From CAZADA01 sp964524065 (GTDB taxonomy: Bacteria > Pseudomonadota > Alphaproteobacteria > Caulobacterales > Maricaulaceae), in assembly GCA_964524065.1 (NCBI GenBank), contig CAZGCB010000069.1, positions 1 to 15,236 of the forward strand: 15,236 nt of DNA, given 5' to 3'. The notes beneath the pieces were generated by a model that saw only the letters and a list, made by a program, of their open reading frames with translations, made no database searches and was not told the origin of the DNA. Position 1 is the first letter of the stretch; every line of letters begins with the position of its first letter. Of the stretch, positions 14,656 through 15,236 are shown in pieces. A program made the translations under genes and the position numbers.

Positions 14656-14729
14656 GGCGCCGTGGCGGAGTGGTTACGCAGAGGACTGCAAATCCTTGTA
14701 CCCCGGTTCGATTCCGGGCGGCGCCTCCA
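14656..14729 (+). tRNA. tRNA-Cys (GCA)
   Basis: A full cloverleaf can be drawn. The acceptor stem is ggcgccg (14656-14662) with cggcgcc (14719-14725). The anticodon stem is gagga/tcctt around the loop ctgcaaa, with anticodon GCA at 14688-14690. The T arm is cccgg-ttcgatt-ccggg. The discriminator is T (U73), a Cys identity element, and CCA is encoded at 14727-14729. A weak promoter (TTGCGC at 14613, GATACC at 14634) lies upstream. No terminator directly follows. Confidence 0.96.
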
Positions 14730-14855
14730 AATTTTCTCCAGGCAGCCTTCTTAGTCCATAGACAGGGGCTTTAAGGCCTCACAGGGCTCGCCGCGAGAGG
14801 ATCGCCCACGGTCTGTGTCGCGAATTGAACGGGCGCTCGACGCCAGCGAGCCCGA

Positions 14856-14871
14856 TTAACCGCTCGTTAAC
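14856..14871 (+). promoter_or_regulatory. CtrA-binding box (TTAA-N7-TTAAC)
   Basis: The bases ttaaccgctcgttaac match the full alphaproteobacterial CtrA consensus TTAA-N7-TTAAC with no mismatch. Five bases further, TTGACC (14876-14881) could act as a -35 element; CtrA sites usually overlap or adjoin this position. A convincing -10 is not visible. No protein gene lies downstream before the terminator, so the target may be a small RNA. Consensus is established knowledge; use here is inferred. Confidence 0.65.
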
Positions 14872-14893
14872 TTTCTTGACCCATCCTGAGACA

Positions 14894-14962
14894 GTCTTCC
14901 CTTGAAGACACCCCACCATTCACCCATCGACTCCGGGGGCCGTTCGCGGCCCCCTTCTTTTT
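14894..14962 (+). ncRNA. Candidate CtrA-controlled small RNA
   Basis: Between the CtrA box/TTGACC and the strong terminator lies a stretch with no ATG-led reading frame. It has a 6-bp hairpin, gtcttc-cctt-gaagac (14894-14909), then a C-rich linker with no obvious pairing (accccaccattcaccc), then the terminator hairpin. This two-hairpin layout with an exposed pyrimidine-rich linker is what a trans-acting small RNA looks like. The 5' end is not known and may be anywhere in about 14885-14905. The alternative is that the terminator simply ends a long trailer of the tRNA-Cys transcript. Confidence 0.35.
14935..14962 (+). terminator. Strong intrinsic terminator with UUCG tetraloop
   Basis: A perfect 8-bp stem, gggggccg with cggccccc, encloses the extra-stable ttcg tetraloop and is followed by ttcttttt. 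It is the clearest terminator in the window, with the T tract only on the + strand side. Upstream there is no protein gene for 390 bases, only tRNA-Cys 205 bases away. Confidence 0.93.
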
Positions 14963-15136
14963 GCGCGATTCGCTGTCGGCGCTCGGAGAATCCACGCTCC
15001 GGGCCGTCCTCCTCCGGCTGAACCGCAATACGCTATCTGGGGCTGGTCACAGGCTGCGGATGCATGGCGCGCATAGCGCTGTGCGGCCGTGCTGTGGTGA
15101 TCGCGGCCTCTATGGCGCCATTGGCCGCAGCAGGTC

Positions 15137-15165
15137 TTGGCGGGCGGGCCCGGGATGGGTATAAC
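15137..15165 (+). promoter_or_regulatory. Promoter of tRNA-Asn
   Basis: TTGGCG at 15137-15142 and TATAAC at 15160-15165 are separated by exactly 17 bases, and the tRNA begins 17 bases after the -10 element. The spacing and both hexamers fit a housekeeping-sigma promoter. Confidence 0.7.
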
Positions 15166-15181
15166 CCCGGCTCCGCACTGG

Positions 15182-15236
15182 TCCTCGGTAGCTCAGTTGG
15201 TAGAGCAAGCGGCTGTTAACCGCTCGGTCGTAGGTT
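15182..15236 (+). tRNA. tRNA-Asn (GTT), 3' end cut by the window
   Basis: The 5' acceptor arm tcctcgg, the D arm gctcagttggtagagc, and the anticodon arm agcgg-ctgttaa-ccgct with anticodon GTT at 15215-15217 are all present. The window ends in the T arm after gtaggtt, so the 3' acceptor strand and CCA are not seen. Confidence 0.93.

Larger units (their letters stand above)
14730..15181. other. 452-base stretch without protein genes between two tRNAs
   Basis: No convincing coding frame exists here. From left to right it holds an 8-bp long-range inverted repeat (gggctcgc 14784-14791, gcgagccc 14846-14853), a CtrA-type box at 14856-14871, a small hairpin at 14894-14909, a strong terminator at 14935-14962, nothing I can identify from about 14963 to 15136, and the tRNA-Asn promoter. 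Confidence 0.65.

Noticed and set aside
14961..15164. 67-codon frame between the terminator and tRNA-Asn
   Set aside because: It starts inside the terminator T tract, has no ribosome site and reads like a shadow; its end overlaps the tRNA-Asn promoter.
1..15236. CRISPR arrays, insertion sequences, integrase or phage genes, toxin-antitoxin pairs
   Set aside because: No regularly spaced repeats, transposase or integrase motifs, or terminal inverted repeats were seen; the two tRNAs show no adjoining integrase or repeated attachment site within the window.

Overview
The window reads as chromosomal DNA from an alphaproteobacterium, most likely near the Caulobacterales/Maricaulales/Hyphomonadaceae. 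The reasons are the mtaB-ftsY-yciB(ispZ) order, the ccmC-ccmD-ccmG cytochrome c maturation genes, a bacterial-type tRNA-Cys with encoded CCA, and a full match to the CtrA cell-cycle box (TTAA-N7-TTAAC). The lineage call is inference from gene content; no search was run.

Left edge (1 to about 1060). This part does not belong with the rest in an obvious way. It holds the last 16 codons of an unidentified + strand gene and, convergent to it, a drug-type MFS permease whose first four or so membrane segments are missing. The permease reading frame is cut at about 1052-1066, and exactly there mtaB begins without a native start codon. This is either a chimeric assembly join or a real recombination breakpoint.

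Region 1060-4423 (+ strand). mtaB (tRNA ms2t6A37 methylthiotransferase) overlaps ftsY (SRP receptor) by ATGA, and yciB/ispZ (inner-membrane protein) follows. Region 4508-5849 holds a divergent pair: a NUDIX hydrolase with an N-terminal Cys pair (-), and a MarR regulator (+) carrying a long histone-H1-like Lys/Ala/Pro tail.

Region 6068-7910 (- strand). ccmC, ccmD and ccmG, then a small Pro-rich hypothetical gene: haem handling and thiol reduction for periplasmic cytochrome c maturation. ccmA and ccmB are not next to them.

Region 8147-12505 (+ strand). A four-gene envelope cluster: an LPP20-like lipoprotein with its own terminator, a Tat-type MltC-like lytic transglycosylase, a second LPP20-like lipoprotein, and a Cys-rich CsgG-like lipoprotein with a TPR-like C-terminus, ending in a terminator. 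The combination suggests an outer-membrane, peptidoglycan-linked assembly, which is the best candidate here for an undescribed system.

Region 12729-15236. A two-helix membrane protein shares its stop (CTAG) with the convergent ferredoxin-NADP reductase gene (fpr). Then come a degenerate receiver-domain protein, tRNA-Cys, a gene-free stretch with a CtrA box and a perfect UUCG-loop terminator (candidate small RNA), and the promoter and 5' part of tRNA-Asn, cut by the window end.
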